Positions 21,205 through 21,780 of a stretch of 21,780 bases of DNA are shown here, piece by piece (position 1 is the first letter of the stretch; each line of letters starts with the position of its first letter). Both the position numbers and the translations under genes were made by a program. The notes beneath the pieces were generated by a model that was given only the letters and a program-made list of their open reading frames with translations, had not been told where the DNA came from and ran no database searches. This DNA is from CAYRIY01 sp964424335 (GTDB lineage Bacteria; Bacillota; Limnochordia; DTU080; RSA5), in assembly GCA_964424335.1 (NCBI GenBank), contig CAYRIY010000062.1:1-21780 (forward strand), in the 5' to 3' direction.

Positions 21205-21299
21205 TGAGCCTCGGGCAGCGGATCTGAGCCTTGGGCAGCCGACCCGAGCCTCGGTTGACAGAGTTTCGGAGCCCAACCGACAGAGCCTCGCCTGAGCCT
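21205..21299 (+). repeat. Degenerate GAGCC repeat cluster
   Basis: Units beginning GAGCCT recur at 21206, 21226 and 21246 with an exact 20-bp period; further GAGCC cores lie at 21269, 21283 and 21294. The first two units agree at most positions (GAGCCTCGGGCAGC and GAGCCTTGGGCAGC); later ones share GACAGAG. TCGGTTG (21251-21257) and CAACCGA (21274-21280) form a 7-bp inverted repeat within the cluster. No gene is associated. Confidence 0.65.
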
Positions 21300-21780
21300 T
21301 CACTGCTGCAGGAGTGCTGGCAGTCTGAAAAGTGCTGGCTACTTTTGAGCGCTCTGCAACTTAGTGAGCAGGTTAGGCAGGCGGCGTAGTCTAGCAGGCC
21401 ATTCGTTCGCAGCGACGCGGAGCGGGGGCGCCGACACCCTCGATCCGGCAAGTACCAAGCACATTTCGGACCAAATATTCAACAATTACGCCCGACTCGG
21501 AGCCGGACGAATTAGGAAGTCCGCCATCGCTCCCATTCCGGCGGGCATTCTGCACGCGTTACAGAACCATCCGATGCCGTCCAGGACTGTTTTTGCCGCA
21601 AACTGTTTGGGTTGTACGCTGTTTGGTCTACGTTGTGTTTCGTGACGACATGCACTCTGCTTGCTCGGCACCTGCTTTGCCGGCACGCTGTTACGGCCGT
21701 ATCAGTCGCGACCCGTCTAGCCACGCTCATAATCTCTGGAACGATAACTGGCATCGACGGCCACATTCGTTTAGGAATCG
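21300..21780. other. Unassigned 3' tail of the window
   Basis: No supportable gene. A 93-codon open frame (21364-21645, + strand) and an 84-codon frame on the opposite strand have no recognisable domain. A possible structured element is GGCA/TGCC (21544-21547 with 21575-21578) enclosing TTCTG/CAGAA (21548-21552 with 21562-21566), followed by TTTTT at 21590-21594. The phrase CTGTTTGG recurs near 21602-21625. It may be a decayed gene, an RNA leader of a gene beyond the window, or plain spacer. Confidence 0.4.

Noticed and set aside
21205..21299. GAGCC repeats as a CRISPR array
   Set aside because: The period is only 20 bp with no unique spacers of normal size, the repeats are degenerate, and no cas genes are nearby.
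21364..21645. 93-codon + strand open frame in the tail
   Set aside because: GTG start without a ribosome binding site, no recognisable domain, and atypical codon use; described only as unassigned sequence.
21512..21766. 84-codon - strand open frame in the tail
   Set aside because: No recognisable protein features and overlaps another equally unsupported frame.

Overview
The window is almost entirely a housekeeping locus of a moderately GC-rich bacterium: the end of tuf, a continuous S10-spc-alpha ribosomal protein cluster, an energy-coupling-factor (ECF) transporter module, truA, and the rplM-rpsI pair. All genes lie on the + strand. The order secY-adk-map-(KOW protein)-infA-rpmJ-rpsM-rpsK-rpsD-rpoA-rplQ-ecfA1-ecfA2-ecfT-truA-rplM-rpsI is typical of Bacillota (Firmicutes). 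Many proteins have the same length as, or closely resemble, their Bacillus counterparts (S8 132 aa, L30 59 aa, S11 131 aa, L13 145 aa). However, rpsD lies inside the alpha operon and encodes the four-cysteine zinc form of S4, an arrangement I associate with Clostridia and deep-branching Bacillota rather than Bacillus. I place it in Bacillota and cannot go further.

Layout: 1-41 end of tuf; 42-222 structured leader; 223-4932 S10 operon (rpsJ, rplC, rplD, rplW, rplB, rpsS, rplV, rpsC, rplP); 4929-13457 rpmC, rpsQ and the spc block (rplN to secY, adk, map, a KOW-domain protein, infA, rpmJ); 13478-16375 alpha block (rpsM, rpsK, rpsD, rpoA, rplQ), closed by an intrinsic terminator near 16441-16485; 16637-19076 ecfA1, ecfA2, ecfT; 19091-19840 truA; a new strong sigma-A-type promoter at 19906-19934 and a structured leader; 20040-20936 rplM-rpsI, closed by a clear terminator at 20970-21004; then about 775 bp with no supportable gene, containing short degenerate repeats.

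The genes work together in ribosome assembly and translation (30S and 50S proteins, IF-1, methionine aminopeptidase, tRNA pseudouridine synthase), membrane insertion of new proteins (SecY), transcription (RNA polymerase alpha) and adenylate balance (Adk). The ECF module powers vitamin uptake with substrate-binding S components encoded elsewhere. Translational coupling is common: a 1-nt ATGA-type overlap between rplD and rplW, and 4-nt GTGA overlaps at rplP/rpmC, adk/map, map/KOW gene and ecfA2/ecfT. Non-ATG starts are frequent.

I found no undescribed multi-gene system here. The points most worth a second look are intercistronic RNA structures (rplM leader, rplM-rpsI hairpin, rpmJ leader), zinc-ribbon forms of L24 and S4, atypical motifs in the ECF proteins and Adk, and the repeat-bearing gene-free tail.
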